Source: a virus
IMG/VR virus record: IMGVR_UViG_3300015164_000008
Span: 1 to 27,352 of that record
Length of the DNA stretch: 27,352 nucleotides
Strand: one strand, 5' to 3'
In this document: positions 1 through 7,736 of the stretch, piece after piece
How positions within the stretch are numbered: the first letter of the stretch is position 1
Layout of the letters: each line of letters opens with the position of its first letter
Position numbers and translations under genes: made by a program
Notes under the pieces: generated by a model
Database searches by the model: none
Seen by the model: only the letters and a program-made list of their open reading frames with translations
What the model was told of the DNA's origin: nothing

Positions 1-482
1 AACTCCACGAGATCCGTGATGAGATCCACCCAACCGCCGTCATTGGAGTAGGCCTTGGCCGGCAGCGAGATCGTGGAGGCGTTCAGAACCCACGTCGTAT
101 CCCACGCCGGCCCATCGGCCGCCGCGAAGGCGATGACCCGCGCGTAATCGGTCTCCGCAGGTCGCGAGCGGACCACCCGGAAGCCGCTCAGGAGCGCGTT
201 GGCATCCTGGATCGAGACGCCGTATTCGCGCTGCGTCCCGACCCGGAACGGGCCGCGCGTGCTGTCGTCGTCGAGGATGAAGCCGTCCGATAACAGCGCG
301 GAGCCCTCAGCGACCTTGAACTGCCGTCCCGTGGCAACCGAAAGCGCCGCGCTCGGGTCAGGCATGGGGAACTGCCCGGTCCCGATGGTCCCGTCTAACG
401 CCGCGAGCTCAATGTTGATGCCGGCTAGCTCGCTGTCGTTCGGCGAGAAACTGAACGCGCTGCCCGCGATGGTGACGATCAC
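1..482 (-). CDS. Distal tail or minor tail protein, 3' end outside the window
   Basis: The frame is open on the minus strand from a GTG at 482-480 to the window edge, giving about 160 residues without a stop. The GTG overlaps the TGA stop of the tape measure gene (481-479), the coupled spacing seen throughout this operon. The visible part begins VIVTIAGSAFSF and looks like a beta-rich soluble domain with no membrane segment. In siphovirus late operons the gene just downstream of the tape measure usually encodes the distal tail protein or another baseplate component. The tail role rests on that position, since I recognise no family motif. The C-terminus cannot be seen. Confidence 0.7.
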   Translation of the reverse strand, partial: MIVTIAGSAFSFSPNDSELAGINIELAALDGTIGTGQFPMPDPSAALSVATGRQFKVAEGSALLSDGFILDDDSTRGPFRVGTQREYGVSIQDANALLSGFRVVRSRPAETDYARVIAFAAADGPAWDTTWVLNASTISLPAKAYSNDGGWVDLITDLVE

Positions 483-2536
483 GGATTATGGCGGAGGTCG
501 TTGGAGCCGACGACCGTGGTGTAGCGGTTCACGTTCGCGTTCCATGTTCGGCCATTGATGGTGACCGCGGTGGTGATGTTGTTCGTGATCGCGAGCTTCT
601 TGGCCTTCAACGCCGCGATGAGAGCGCCGATCTTGGCCTGCGCGATCCGGTCGCCGTGGTTCTTGAGCTCGTTCTGGATGCGCGTCAGATCGCTCATCTT
701 CTTGTTGAAGCTCTCGGACGACTTCGCGATCTGCTCGGAATGCTTGAGCTCGGCCATGACGAGGCGGGTCCGTGGCCCGGTGCGGCCATCCGCGAGCGCG
801 GCTGCGTCGTAGGCGATCCCGGCATTGACGCCCTTGAGGGCGATCGCGATACCCCGGTTCGCGATGGCGAGCATCCCTGCGGTGTTCGTGCGGATGGCGT
901 CGAGGTCGTCCTTTAGTTTGCCGGGTTGTTGATCTATCGAAGTCGACAGTGAGGCGCTGGGTCGACGCGGGTCGTTCAGCAGGTTCGCCAGTCCGAGCCC
1001 GCCACGTGCCGCGCTGACTGTGCCGCCGATCGGCTGAACCGCATCGTGGTACGACTTGACCTGTGGGTCCTGCGAGGCGAGATAGCCGAGGAACAGGCCG
1101 GCTGCGATCGGTAGGACCGTCGCGGCGAGGAACGGAAGCGAAAGCCCACCCGCCGCTGGCAGGAGATTTCCGGGGCCACCAGGAGGGCCACCGCCCGGTA
1201 GACCACCGATCACTTTCACGAACATCGGATTGAATGGCGTGCCGCGCTGCAACAGGCCGCCAGTAAGCCCCTTCAGCGCCGTCTCGACGGGCGAGAAGCC
1301 GAACAGGAACTTGACGGTGCGGTCGGCCACGATGCCCTTGACGAGGAGATCCCGGAAGCCAGCGGGGATGGTGTTCCAGAAGTCGCCGATCGTTCCGACC
1401 AGACCGCCGACGACGCCGGCTGCCATCTTTGCCGCGTCGGCGGCGTTCTTGAAGAACGTCACGATATCCGTCCGGTGGTCGCCAATGAACTTCGAGGCGG
1501 CTCGGGCGAAATCGTTGATCGTCGGGATGAGCGCGAGGCCGATCTGGAGCTCGAGCCCGCCCATCGCATCGCCGAGTTGGCGGGTGTTCTCGCGCATCTT
1601 GGCGAGATCCTCGACGTTGACCTTCGTCAGGGTGAGGCCGAGGGCAGCGGCCTCTGCCTCGGCATCCTTGATCCCCTTGGAGCCGAGGTTCAGGATCGGC
1701 ACGAGATCGGCGTAGCCACGGCCGAACAGGGTCGCCGCAGCTGCGGCGGCGAGGCTGGCGTTCTTGTTGCCCTTCCAGTAGTCGGAGAACGTCAGGAGCA
1801 GGGTGTTGAAGTCCTTGACCTTGCCGTTGGCGCCAAGGATGTTGAAGCCGTACTTTTCGAGGAACTTACCCGCGTTGTCCGTGGCAGCAGCGCCCTGCGA
1901 CATCGCTTCGTTGACCTTGCGCTGGGCGTCGACGACCCGGAACTGCGCCGCGAGAATGGCCGACTGCTTCGCGCCGTGCTTGCTCTCGACCTCGATGAGC
2001 TTTACGCGGGCGACCCGCAGCTTCTCCTCGGCGAGCACGAGGGCGTCGTTGGCCTTCGCGGCCTGACCGGTCGTGGCGGTCATCTTGCCGAGCGTCTTCT
2101 CGGTGAAGCCCGCGATCATCGACAGGCGCTCGTTGGCGAGGCCGTACTTCTCCGTCACCGCCAGGAGGCCCGAGAGCTCTTCGGCGCTGTTATGGGTGAT
2201 GCCGGTCAGCTTCTCGATCTGGAGGCCCCAGCCCTGCGCCTTGGCGATGCCATTGTTCAGCGAGCCACCGAGCGCGAATACCCCTGTCCCGAGGCCAAGG
2301 AGCCCGAGCGGTCCCGACAGGAGCCCCTTGATCTGCGACCCGGCATGGGACAGCGCCCCGCCCATCTTCCCGGCAGCCGACCCGACAGACGCGAAGGCGC
2401 CACCGAGCCGTCCGGTGTGCGTCGCGGCGGTTGAGTTGAACCGCGTCAGGCCGGCTTCAGCCTGCGACAGTCCGGCGTTGAAGTTGCCGCCGAGCGTCAG
2501 ATTGACGGCAAGGTTGGCGGTCTCAGCGAGGGCCAT
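479..2536 (-). CDS. Tail tape measure protein
   Basis: A 685-residue protein, the longest in the tail block. It follows the frameshifted tail chaperone, which is where tape measure genes sit in siphoviruses. It is Ala/Gly rich, has long helical charged stretches (around residues 140-215 and 600-650), and has a hydrophobic segment near residues 465-485, as usual for proteins that fill the tail tube and may later cross the membrane. By the family rule of about 0.15 nm of tail per residue, the tail would be roughly 100 nm. The ATG at 2536-2534 overlaps the end of the chaperone extension (TGA 2525-2523). I see no peptidase or lysozyme domain. Confidence 0.93.
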   Translation of the reverse strand: MALAETANLAVNLTLGGNFNAGLSQAEAGLTRFNSTAATHTGRLGGAFASVGSAAGKMGGALSHAGSQIKGLLSGPLGLLGLGTGVFALGGSLNNGIAKAQGWGLQIEKLTGITHNSAEELSGLLAVTEKYGLANERLSMIAGFTEKTLGKMTATTGQAAKANDALVLAEEKLRVARVKLIEVESKHGAKQSAILAAQFRVVDAQRKVNEAMSQGAAATDNAGKFLEKYGFNILGANGKVKDFNTLLLTFSDYWKGNKNASLAAAAAATLFGRGYADLVPILNLGSKGIKDAEAEAAALGLTLTKVNVEDLAKMRENTRQLGDAMGGLELQIGLALIPTINDFARAASKFIGDHRTDIVTFFKNAADAAKMAAGVVGGLVGTIGDFWNTIPAGFRDLLVKGIVADRTVKFLFGFSPVETALKGLTGGLLQRGTPFNPMFVKVIGGLPGGGPPGGPGNLLPAAGGLSLPFLAATVLPIAAGLFLGYLASQDPQVKSYHDAVQPIGGTVSAARGGLGLANLLNDPRRPSASLSTSIDQQPGKLKDDLDAIRTNTAGMLAIANRGIAIALKGVNAGIAYDAAALADGRTGPRTRLVMAELKHSEQIAKSSESFNKKMSDLTRIQNELKNHGDRIAQAKIGALIAALKAKKLAITNNITTAVTINGRTWNANVNRYTTVVGSNDLRHNP

Positions 2537-2825
2537 CGCCCACCGCGTTCATCACGGCCTGGGCCGCGGCGTCCTCCTGCGCTCGGGCCTGCTCGGCGTG
2601 GTAGCGCATCACGAAGCCGACCCGTTCCTCAGCGGCGTAGGCGAGGGACAGGTTCGCCTCGTGCCACGTCATGGGGCCCGGACCCCGGACCGTCTCCCAG
2701 CCGTGCCGTTCCGCGAGGATCGTCTGAAGGGCGTCGGGGGCGTCGATCCAGTAGCTCGGGTGGCTGATGTCGATCTTGGCGTCGAGGAAGTCGCTGAGAG
2801 CGCGCTGATCCGCCTCGCTAAAGGG
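2523..2825 (-). CDS. Tail assembly chaperone, -1 frameshift extension (GT-type)
   Basis: In the -1 frame relative to the upstream chaperone ORF, the sequence is open from the slippery site to a TGA at 2525-2523 and adds 98 residues beginning SEADQRALSDFLDAKID. It has the composition of a folded protein (Trp, Tyr and acidic residues, e.g. YWIDAPDALQ and MTWHEANLSLAY). It has no start codon of its own at the beginning of the conserved part. The fused product would be 117 + 98 = 215 residues. In lambda, the homologous G and GT proteins bind the tape measure and recruit tail tube subunits. The end overlaps the tape measure start by 14 bp. A sequencing indel could in principle mimic this, but the canonical heptamer argues against it. 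Confidence 0.85.
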   Translation of the reverse strand, partial: PFSEADQRALSDFLDAKIDISHPSYWIDAPDALQTILAERHGWETVRGPGPMTWHEANLSLAYAAEERVGFVMRYHAEQARAQEDAAAQAVMNAVGDGPR

Positions 2826-3169
2826 CGAAAGACCTCACCCGAGTAGAGCGCGTCGGCGGCCTCGGCTACCTCCAGACCACCGTCGCCGTAGGGCAGGAGT
2901 CGAGCGATGCTCTCCTGCGTGATGGGTTCGGGAAACGTCCAGCTGGCGATGCCGAACTGGAGGTAGACCTCCACCAGCCCGGCCTCGATGACAGCCTGAC
3001 TGCCGCCCTGCTTCACCACCGACAGGGCCGCGATGCCGATGGACATCGTGACCTTCGGATGCAAGGTGACGGTGTGCTCGCCAACCGTGACGATGTTGGG
3101 TGCGGGGGACTCGGGGACAGCCGAATCCCCCGCATTGATGACGTCCTGTCCCACGTCGATGTCCTCCAT
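2669..3169 (-). CDS. Tail assembly chaperone, short form (G-type)
   Basis: The ATG at 3169-3167 overlaps the last base of the tail tube stop (TAATG). The first 117 residues, beginning MEDIDVGQDVINAGDSAV, look like a genuine folded domain. After the slippery site at 2819-2825 the zero frame continues for 49 codons of Arg/Ser/Thr-rich sequence, which looks like a shadow of the real -1 frame, and stops at 2669. Without slippage the product is 166 residues; with slippage it is the 215-residue fusion. Position between the tail tube and tape measure genes is diagnostic for this family. The long non-native zero-frame tail is unusual, because most G proteins stop soon after the slip. Confidence 0.82.
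   Translation of the reverse strand: MEDIDVGQDVINAGDSAVPESPAPNIVTVGEHTVTLHPKVTMSIGIAALSVVKQGGSQAVIEAGLVEVYLQFGIASWTFPEPITQESIARLLPYGDGGLEVAEAADALYSGEVFRPLARRISALSATSSTPRSTSATRATGSTPPTPFRRSSRNGTAGRRSGVRAP
2819..2825 (-). promoter_or_regulatory. Programmed -1 ribosomal frameshift site C CCU UUA
   Basis: The minus strand reads CCCTTTA, placed as C CCT TTA relative to the zero frame of the ORF starting at 3169. It fits the X XXY YYZ heptamer exactly. After slippage, decoding resumes at AGC (2819-2817) in the frame that stays open up to the tape measure start. I did not identify a downstream pseudoknot by eye. Confidence 0.85.
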
Positions 3170-4191
3170 TACAGGGTCGTTCGGGCGCTGACGGACCGGA
3201 ACTGGATCGGATATCCCAACGTGGAATCCATCACTTGGTGGCCCATGAGCTGGAAGCCCGTGTTCGTGTTGATGGCGGTCTCGGTCCGGGTGAACCAGTA
3301 GCCGGGGATGCGGATGCGGAGCGAGTGGGCGATACCGGCCTGTGCCTCGACCGTCGAGGTCGTGATGATCTCGGCGAACCGCTCGGTTGGGCTGTCGGCG
3401 ATCCACTTCGCTGCCTCGGCGATGGCCGCCGTGGCCTTGGCGAAGGTCAGCGTGAAGTCAACGACGCGCTCGCCGCGGCCGTAGTTGTCGACCTGGAAGC
3501 GGGTCGAGTTGCCGTTCGCGAAACGCTTGATGTCGAGGTTGTTGTTGACGTTGATGGTCAGGCCGTAGACCTGGCTCAGGAGTTGCGTGTTGCCGATCGC
3601 CCCGGCCGTGTCATTGACGGCAAAGAACGTGTCGGCGGCGTACAACGGCACCGGCGAGGTATCCACGGTCAGCCCCGCTGTCGGGGTGCCGGGGTACACG
3701 ACCTTGGCGAAGCGCCAGTTGGCCGTCAGGTTGATCGGCCCGAGGTCCTGCGGGTAGTCGAGGCTGAAGTCGTTGATGACCCCGCCCGTGTACTGGAAAG
3801 CATCGGCGGAGGCATCGTCGAACCACTCGCCGGTATACGTGTCGAAGACGTCCTGCGAGGTGGAGGCGATGGTCGTGGCGAAGGTCTTGGCCGCCCCGCC
3901 GCCCGTGAGCGAGAGGTTGCCCTGAAGCCCCGCCGAGATGAGCGTCGGCACGTCGTTGCTGTAGAGCTGCCCGGTCGCCGCGGCGGTGATGTCAACGGCG
4001 GTCTTGTAGGGCGCGATGGCCTGATCCAGCGTGCCGGTGTCGGCGGTCGGGTTCGTCCAGTGCGGATCGACCGTTGGCGTGACCGTCCACGGCATCCGCC
4101 GCGTGGCGGCGACGGCGGTGCGGAAGGTCGATTCCTTGCCGAGCTGGAAGGCCCGGAGCCTGGTGGAACCTGCGATGGGAGTGAGCGGCAT
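3169..4191 (-). CDS. Major tail tube protein
   Basis: A 340-residue protein beginning MPLTPIAGSTRLRAF. It is beta-rich, with many Thr, Gly and Asn residues and no membrane segment, as expected for a tail tube subunit. It lies directly upstream of the tail chaperone and downstream of the tail terminator. The start has a good Shine-Dalgarno (AGGAG, 8 bases before ATG). The 85-bp leader (4192-4276) is one of the few gaps in the operon and contains a 6-bp hairpin (CCGACC/GGTCGG). That may reflect independent or boosted expression of an abundant protein. The repeated tube polymerises around the tape measure; the assignment rests mainly on synteny and composition. Confidence 0.88.
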   Translation of the reverse strand: MPLTPIAGSTRLRAFQLGKESTFRTAVAATRRMPWTVTPTVDPHWTNPTADTGTLDQAIAPYKTAVDITAAATGQLYSNDVPTLISAGLQGNLSLTGGGAAKTFATTIASTSQDVFDTYTGEWFDDASADAFQYTGGVINDFSLDYPQDLGPINLTANWRFAKVVYPGTPTAGLTVDTSPVPLYAADTFFAVNDTAGAIGNTQLLSQVYGLTINVNNNLDIKRFANGNSTRFQVDNYGRGERVVDFTLTFAKATAAIAEAAKWIADSPTERFAEIITTSTVEAQAGIAHSLRIRIPGYWFTRTETAINTNTGFQLMGHQVMDSTLGYPIQFRSVSARTTL

Positions 4192-4276
4192 GTTGGTCTC
4201 CTGCGAGTAGGGAGGAACCGGGGCCGACCATCACTCGCACTCAGGTCGGGCGGGGGTTGTCAGGTAGGGCGTTGGG

Positions 4277-4888
4277 TCATTGCCGGCCCTCAGCGATAGT
4301 GTGTGAGATCACGAGGGAGTTCGCGAGATATGGCACGCCTCCTTCCGGTTCGTCCACTTCGGCGGCATCGGTCTGGGCGGTGATCGAGAAGCCCGACGCC
4401 GCGTGGTAGTGGAGAGTGAAGGCGTCCCGCAGGCCATCCATGAGGTCGTCCATGAGCGACTCGGCCTCGGCGTTGTCGGGCACCGGGACCAGGACCGTTA
4501 TCGGCACGTCCACAGTGGTCTGCCGGATGTTGCTCCCGTGGACGACCTGCTCCCGCCGAGGCCCGAGGAAGGCACCGGGGAGGTCGAGGTTCGTGGCCGA
4601 CTTCGGACGCGCCCGAGCAAGTCCCTTGAGAAGCGTCGGGTTGGCCGTGCGGAAGTCCGAGAGGACCGTATAGTCACCCGCCACGCACCTCGCCCGAAAC
4701 GATGAGCCGAGGCCCCAATGGACCGTCCCATCCGTGACGGTCCACGGCGCGTTCGTCGGCCACGTCGGCTGCGCCGCCCCGGAGGTTCCCGCAGTCTCGA
4801 CGAGCCAGACGGTCCCGTCCGCGACGACCGGCGTCGCGCGCGCGCCGACGATGTAGGCAGTGAGCGCGGTCCACACGGGAAGGCTCAT
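4277..4888 (-). CDS. Tail terminator-like protein with N-terminal glycan-binding-like module
   Basis: A 203-residue protein. Residues about 4-60 follow the pattern of short aromatic modules found in phage tail proteins (W..LTAYIVGA, then V.D.TVWL, T.GTSG..QPTWPT, and V.DGTVHWG), which resemble carbohydrate-binding modules. The remainder (about 65-203) has the position and length of a tail terminator or completion protein that caps the tail and joins it to the head connector. It overlaps the upstream gp10-like gene by 4 bp (ATGA). The module assignment rests on the Trp/Gly pattern; the terminator role rests on gene order. A tail-decoration role is the main alternative. Confidence 0.68.
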   Translation of the reverse strand: MSLPVWTALTAYIVGARATPVVADGTVWLVETAGTSGAAQPTWPTNAPWTVTDGTVHWGLGSSFRARCVAGDYTVLSDFRTANPTLLKGLARARPKSATNLDLPGAFLGPRREQVVHGSNIRQTTVDVPITVLVPVPDNAEAESLMDDLMDGLRDAFTLHYHAASGFSITAQTDAAEVDEPEGGVPYLANSLVISHTIAEGRQ

Positions 4889-5370
4889 GCCGCGTTATTC
4901 CATTGACCGACAAGGCGGTCTAGGAGCCCCGCGCCCTTGATGGCCATCTTCGCGCCAGCGAGCAGGTACTCATGGGCCTTCGTGCCGGGATGGTGGACAC
5001 GCATCGCGAAGTGATCCGCCTTGGCTCCCTTTCGGAGGGCTCCCGTCAACCGCCGTGCACCGCCCCATGCGAGCACACGGGCGACCTTCGGCGTGATCTC
5101 GTGAGGCCGAGTACCCGTTTCGGCGAGCACGGCGAGGCCCTTGGCGTAGATCGTCGCGTTCGTCGCGGAGACCGGCCCCGGAGTGATGAGTTGCCCGGTG
5201 TGGCCCGTCTTTCGATGGATCGCGGTCGTATACAGGAGCATCCTCTGTTCACGGATCGCCTGCGTCTGGAGTCCGTGCAGGATCTGCGGGCTCGACATCG
5301 CATGAAGCCGCGCCTGAAGTTGGGCATAGCCCCGCACGGTTGCCGCTTGGTACTTCGGGCCGAAGCTCAT
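4885..5370 (-). CDS. HK97 gp10-like head-tail joining protein
   Basis: A 161-residue protein of the gp10-like size. It has the helical N-terminus (GYAQLQARLHAM at about 14-25), the RKTGHTG stretch of residues 54-60, a strand with GTRPHEI near residue 86, and a basic C-terminal part ending in a helix. Such proteins belong to the neck and tail completion module between connector and terminator. The ATG (5370-5368) overlaps the TGA of the 40-residue ORF upstream. Its first 25 residues are partly repeated in that ORF, evidence of a local duplication. Confidence 0.8.
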   Translation of the reverse strand: MSFGPKYQAATVRGYAQLQARLHAMSSPQILHGLQTQAIREQRMLLYTTAIHRKTGHTGQLITPGPVSATNATIYAKGLAVLAETGTRPHEITPKVARVLAWGGARRLTGALRKGAKADHFAMRVHHPGTKAHEYLLAGAKMAIKGAGLLDRLVGQWNNAA

Positions 5371-5489
5371 CCGCGCGCCACCAGTTCGCGCATATGCAAT
5401 CCGAGCTGGCGCATGATCCCGGACGACCCCTGTCCGCCCATCGCGTGGAGCCGGGCCTGGAGTTGCGAGTAGCCCTGCACGCTAGCCAC
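5367..5489 (-). CDS. 40-residue chimeric ORF made by tandem duplication
   Basis: It starts with GTG (5489-5487), overlapping the TAG of the upstream zinc-finger ORF, and stops at 5367, overlapping the ATG of the gp10-like gene. The first half (GYSQLQARLHAM) matches the N-terminus of the gp10-like protein (GYAQLQARLHAM). The last nine residues, HMRELVARG, are identical to the C-terminus of the zinc-finger ORF. The codon differences in that 9-codon block are all synonymous (5 of 9 codons differ). This is what a tandem duplication across the junction of the two flanking genes would leave. Whether the peptide has a function is unknown. Confidence 0.6.
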   Translation of the reverse strand: MASVQGYSQLQARLHAMGGQGSSGIMRQLGLHMRELVARG

Positions 5490-5634
5490 GGGCCACCAGC
5501 TCCCGCATATGGCCGATGAACCGCACGCCGCGATGCCGGTCGCAGAGCGACACGTGCTCACCTGTCAGCGGCAGGCGCGTCGGCTTCCCCTGCGCCTTGC
5601 AGGACGGCCAGATGCAGACGGGTGTCCTAGCCAA
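5482..5634 (-). CDS. Small zinc-finger-like protein
   Basis: A 50-residue ORF whose likely start is TTG at 5634-5632, overlapping the stop of the connector gene (5629-5627). It contains C-x4-C (residues 7 and 12) and a later C-x2-H (residues 31 and 34), the ligands of a small zinc-binding fold, and ends HMRELVARG. No ATG or GTG start gives a longer product, so the TTG is the least certain part. Small zinc-knuckle ORFs are common between phage structural genes, but I know of no defined function. Confidence 0.6.
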   Translation of the reverse strand: MARTPVCIWPSCKAQGKPTRLPLTGEHVSLCDRHRGVRFIGHMRELVARG

Positions 5635-6325
5635 CGGAAGCCCACTGCTCGCCGATCGACCACTGGGCGATGAAGGTCTGCACCTCTCCGGGAAGCGAGG
5701 AGTAGTTCACGACTCCGCCGGCGGGAGTGATCGCGACATCCGCGAGAAGGGACGCGGGCCGCATCGTGTAGAACGCCGCGAGGACCTTGATGGCGTGCAG
5801 GACCCCATCCGGGACGGCGTTCGTGGCGTAGCCACCGTCGCCGACGACAACGACGTCCCCCGGAGCCGAGGTGTAGTAGCCGTTCCCGCCGTAGTTGCCG
5901 GGATACCACGGGCTGTCGAGGTTGCGGTCGAACCACTCGGGATTGGACAGCCACCACGGCCCGCCTCGAAGGGTGTTGTACGGGCGAAGTTGGAGGCCGG
6001 TGTAGACGCCCGTTTGCAGAGCGTCTTGGACGAGGTAGGCCGTCCCCGTTGCGCCGGCTGCCGCGATCGTTAAGGCTGTTCCCGAACGCGAGACGGTGGG
6101 GGTGGGTCGGAAGCCCGGCAGGACCATCGAGGGTCGGTTGAGCGAAGTCACGATGTACGTCGTGTTGGGACGGTCGACGAACCAGCGGCTCGTCGCGTGT
6201 TCGAGCATCGACTGGGCCGCGAGGATGTTCGAGCCGATCGTGCCGTCGGTGTACTGCGCCGTCGAGCCGGCCGGGTTGAGGTTCAGGTAGTCGCGGACCA
6301 TGGCGGCCGAGACGAGAAGCGTCAT
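5627..6325 (-). CDS. Head-tail connector (gp6-like adaptor)
   Basis: A 232-residue protein starting MTLLVSAAMVRDYLNL. Its N-terminal helical part (VRDYLN...ILAAQSMLEHATSRWF) matches the first helices of gp6-like connectors, where residues lead into an ATxRxF-type motif. The C-terminal helices (HAIKVLAAFYTMRP and VQTFIAQWSIGEQW) fit the rest of the adaptor. The middle (about 90-150) is a Gly/Tyr/Trp-rich insertion that is longer than usual. It overlaps the preceding glycosyltransferase gene by 4 bp (ATGA). In the capsid this ring lies under the portal and binds the stopper or gp10-like proteins encoded next. Confidence 0.78.
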   Translation of the reverse strand: MTLLVSAAMVRDYLNLNPAGSTAQYTDGTIGSNILAAQSMLEHATSRWFVDRPNTTYIVTSLNRPSMVLPGFRPTPTVSRSGTALTIAAAGATGTAYLVQDALQTGVYTGLQLRPYNTLRGGPWWLSNPEWFDRNLDSPWYPGNYGGNGYYTSAPGDVVVVGDGGYATNAVPDGVLHAIKVLAAFYTMRPASLLADVAITPAGGVVNYSSLPGEVQTFIAQWSIGEQWASVG

Positions 6326-7608
6326 GCGGCGACAACCTCCTGCCGGACCGCGCCGGCCACAAGCTCGCTGAACTGGGACGCGGCCTTCTGCCAGGTGAAG
6401 GTCCGGTTGACGTGACCCGTTGCGGTGAAGCCGAGCTGGCGGATCTGCTTCGGGTGGCGGATAAGCCGTTCGACGGCGCGGGTGTAGGCGGGCTCGTCGA
6501 TCCCCGCCCAGAAGTGGCTGTACTGGTTCTCCACGAGCGTCCCGACGGGCACCGTGACCCCGCCTGCCCCTTCGCCCGGCTCACCCGATAGGTTGCCGAT
6601 GACCTCTGGGACCGAGGAGTAATGCAAGCCCACCGCAGGGGTGCCGCAGGCCATCGCCTCGGCGATCGTCAGCCCGAACCCCTCCGCCGAGGTACTGAGG
6701 TACAGGTCGGCGGCGTTGTACAGGACGTTCAGGAGCGGGCGCGGTGCACCGCCCGCGGCGTCGTGGATGCCGGTCGAGATCATCTTTGCGGCGATGTGCG
6801 GCGGGAAGTGGCTCTTCTCATCTTCGAGGTCGCCGCCGCCGTCGATGGTCTGGCAGTGGTAGACCATGAAGAGGTCGGGATAGCGCGCGAGGAGCGGTGC
6901 GACGGCCCGGAACATCGAGCCGTAGCGCTTGCGCGGCATGTTCCGATCTGCCCGGAAGAGCCAGGTGTGCTCCGCCTTGCCGCCGAAGAAGCGCTTGCAG
7001 TCGCCCTTCGAGCGCAGGACGGTGAGATCCGTACCGGTGTTCAGGACGATTGGGCGCTCAGGAGTGACTGGCCAGAACGCCTCCGAATCGACGCCGTGAT
7101 AGACGACCGGCGGACGATGGCCGATCAGCGGCTCGATCTGGTCGGCCCCGAACTCGCTCATCGCGATCGGCGCGAAGCGTTGCCACGTCCGCGCCCAGCG
7201 GGGCGGGATGCGGATACCCTCGATGGGCACGTAGTGGAAGGCCGGAAGGCCTTCGGGGAGGCGCAGGACCGCGCCGGCCTCTTTCACCGAGGCCGCGTCG
7301 CCGATCATCAGCACCGCTTCGGGGCTCCAGCCATCCGGCCATGCCTCAGAGGTGAACATGGCGTCGATGCGGTCCTGGATCGCCTGTGCCTCTACGGCGT
7401 TCGTGAAGGCGAGCCAACCGGTCGGATGGCCGATGACGAGCGTCCGAGACGCGAACGGCTCGGGCAGGTCCTCGATCATCGTGAGTTGCTCATTCAGCGA
7501 CACGAAGCGCACGTCCACGCCGGCATCGAGCAGCGCCGCGCCGAGGTCGAAGGTGACGGTACCGAACCCCGTGCCGGCAAGATCGCCCAAAACCAGCAAG
7601 CGGGTCAT
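6322..7608 (-). CDS. Glycosyltransferase, GT-B fold (GT4-like)
   Basis: A 428-residue protein. The N-terminal half begins MTRLLVLGDLAGTGFG, a Gly-rich loop expected for the acceptor domain. The C-terminal half contains FRADRNMPRKR at about 218-228, where GT4 enzymes place the basic donor-binding residues, and SAEGFGLTIAEAMACGTPAV around 307-326, the E-x7-E motif (E309, E317) that contacts the nucleotide sugar. It would transfer a sugar from a nucleotide donor; the acceptor is unknown. It is the last gene of the glycan cassette and overlaps the connector. No Shine-Dalgarno is evident before the ATG at 7608, which lies beside the divergent plus-strand unit. Confidence 0.88.
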   Translation of the reverse strand: MTRLLVLGDLAGTGFGTVTFDLGAALLDAGVDVRFVSLNEQLTMIEDLPEPFASRTLVIGHPTGWLAFTNAVEAQAIQDRIDAMFTSEAWPDGWSPEAVLMIGDAASVKEAGAVLRLPEGLPAFHYVPIEGIRIPPRWARTWQRFAPIAMSEFGADQIEPLIGHRPPVVYHGVDSEAFWPVTPERPIVLNTGTDLTVLRSKGDCKRFFGGKAEHTWLFRADRNMPRKRYGSMFRAVAPLLARYPDLFMVYHCQTIDGGGDLEDEKSHFPPHIAAKMISTGIHDAAGGAPRPLLNVLYNAADLYLSTSAEGFGLTIAEAMACGTPAVGLHYSSVPEVIGNLSGEPGEGAGGVTVPVGTLVENQYSHFWAGIDEPAYTRAVERLIRHPKQIRQLGFTATGHVNRTFTWQKAASQFSELVAGAVRQEVVAA

Positions 7609-7736
7609 TGACAGACCGCGTAGAGTGACGACGACGGCAGTACTGGCGCCGGTTTTTCATGCCCCGCCAGTGGCCAGTACCCGTTGGCGGGGCGTTCCCG
7701 CGTTCTTGGCAAGGGGCTGATAGGAGGTACTGGCTC
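7609..7736. promoter_or_regulatory. Divergent intergenic region with an inverted repeat
   Basis: This 128-bp gap separates the minus-strand glycosyltransferase start from the plus-strand gene and must hold the plus-unit promoter unless that gene is read from far upstream. A perfect 9-bp inverted repeat (GCCCCGCCA at 7661-7669, TGGCGGGGC at 7685-7693) encloses 15 nt. The motif GTACTGG or its complement occurs three times (around 7640, 7674 and 7728). These could be operator elements. A strong ribosome-binding site (AGGAGG, 7722-7727) precedes the plus-strand ATG. A TTGACA at 7608-7613 has no good -10 at normal spacing. Confidence 0.5.

Noticed and set aside
2669-2818. Zero-frame Arg/Ser-rich tail of the chaperone as a real domain
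   Set aside because: Its composition is that of an out-of-frame reading of the -1 extension, which is the coherent protein. It would be made only by non-slipping ribosomes.
1475-4299. Long plus-strand frames opposite the tape measure and tail tube genes
   Set aside because: They are Arg/Gly/Val/Glu-rich antisense shadows of clearly coding minus-strand genes, without ribosome-binding sites.
7608-7613. Plus-strand TTGACA upstream of the RAMP-like gene
   Set aside because: The nearest TANNNT-like hexamer (7621-7626) is only 7 bp away, so the spacing is wrong. The promoter is therefore left undefined.
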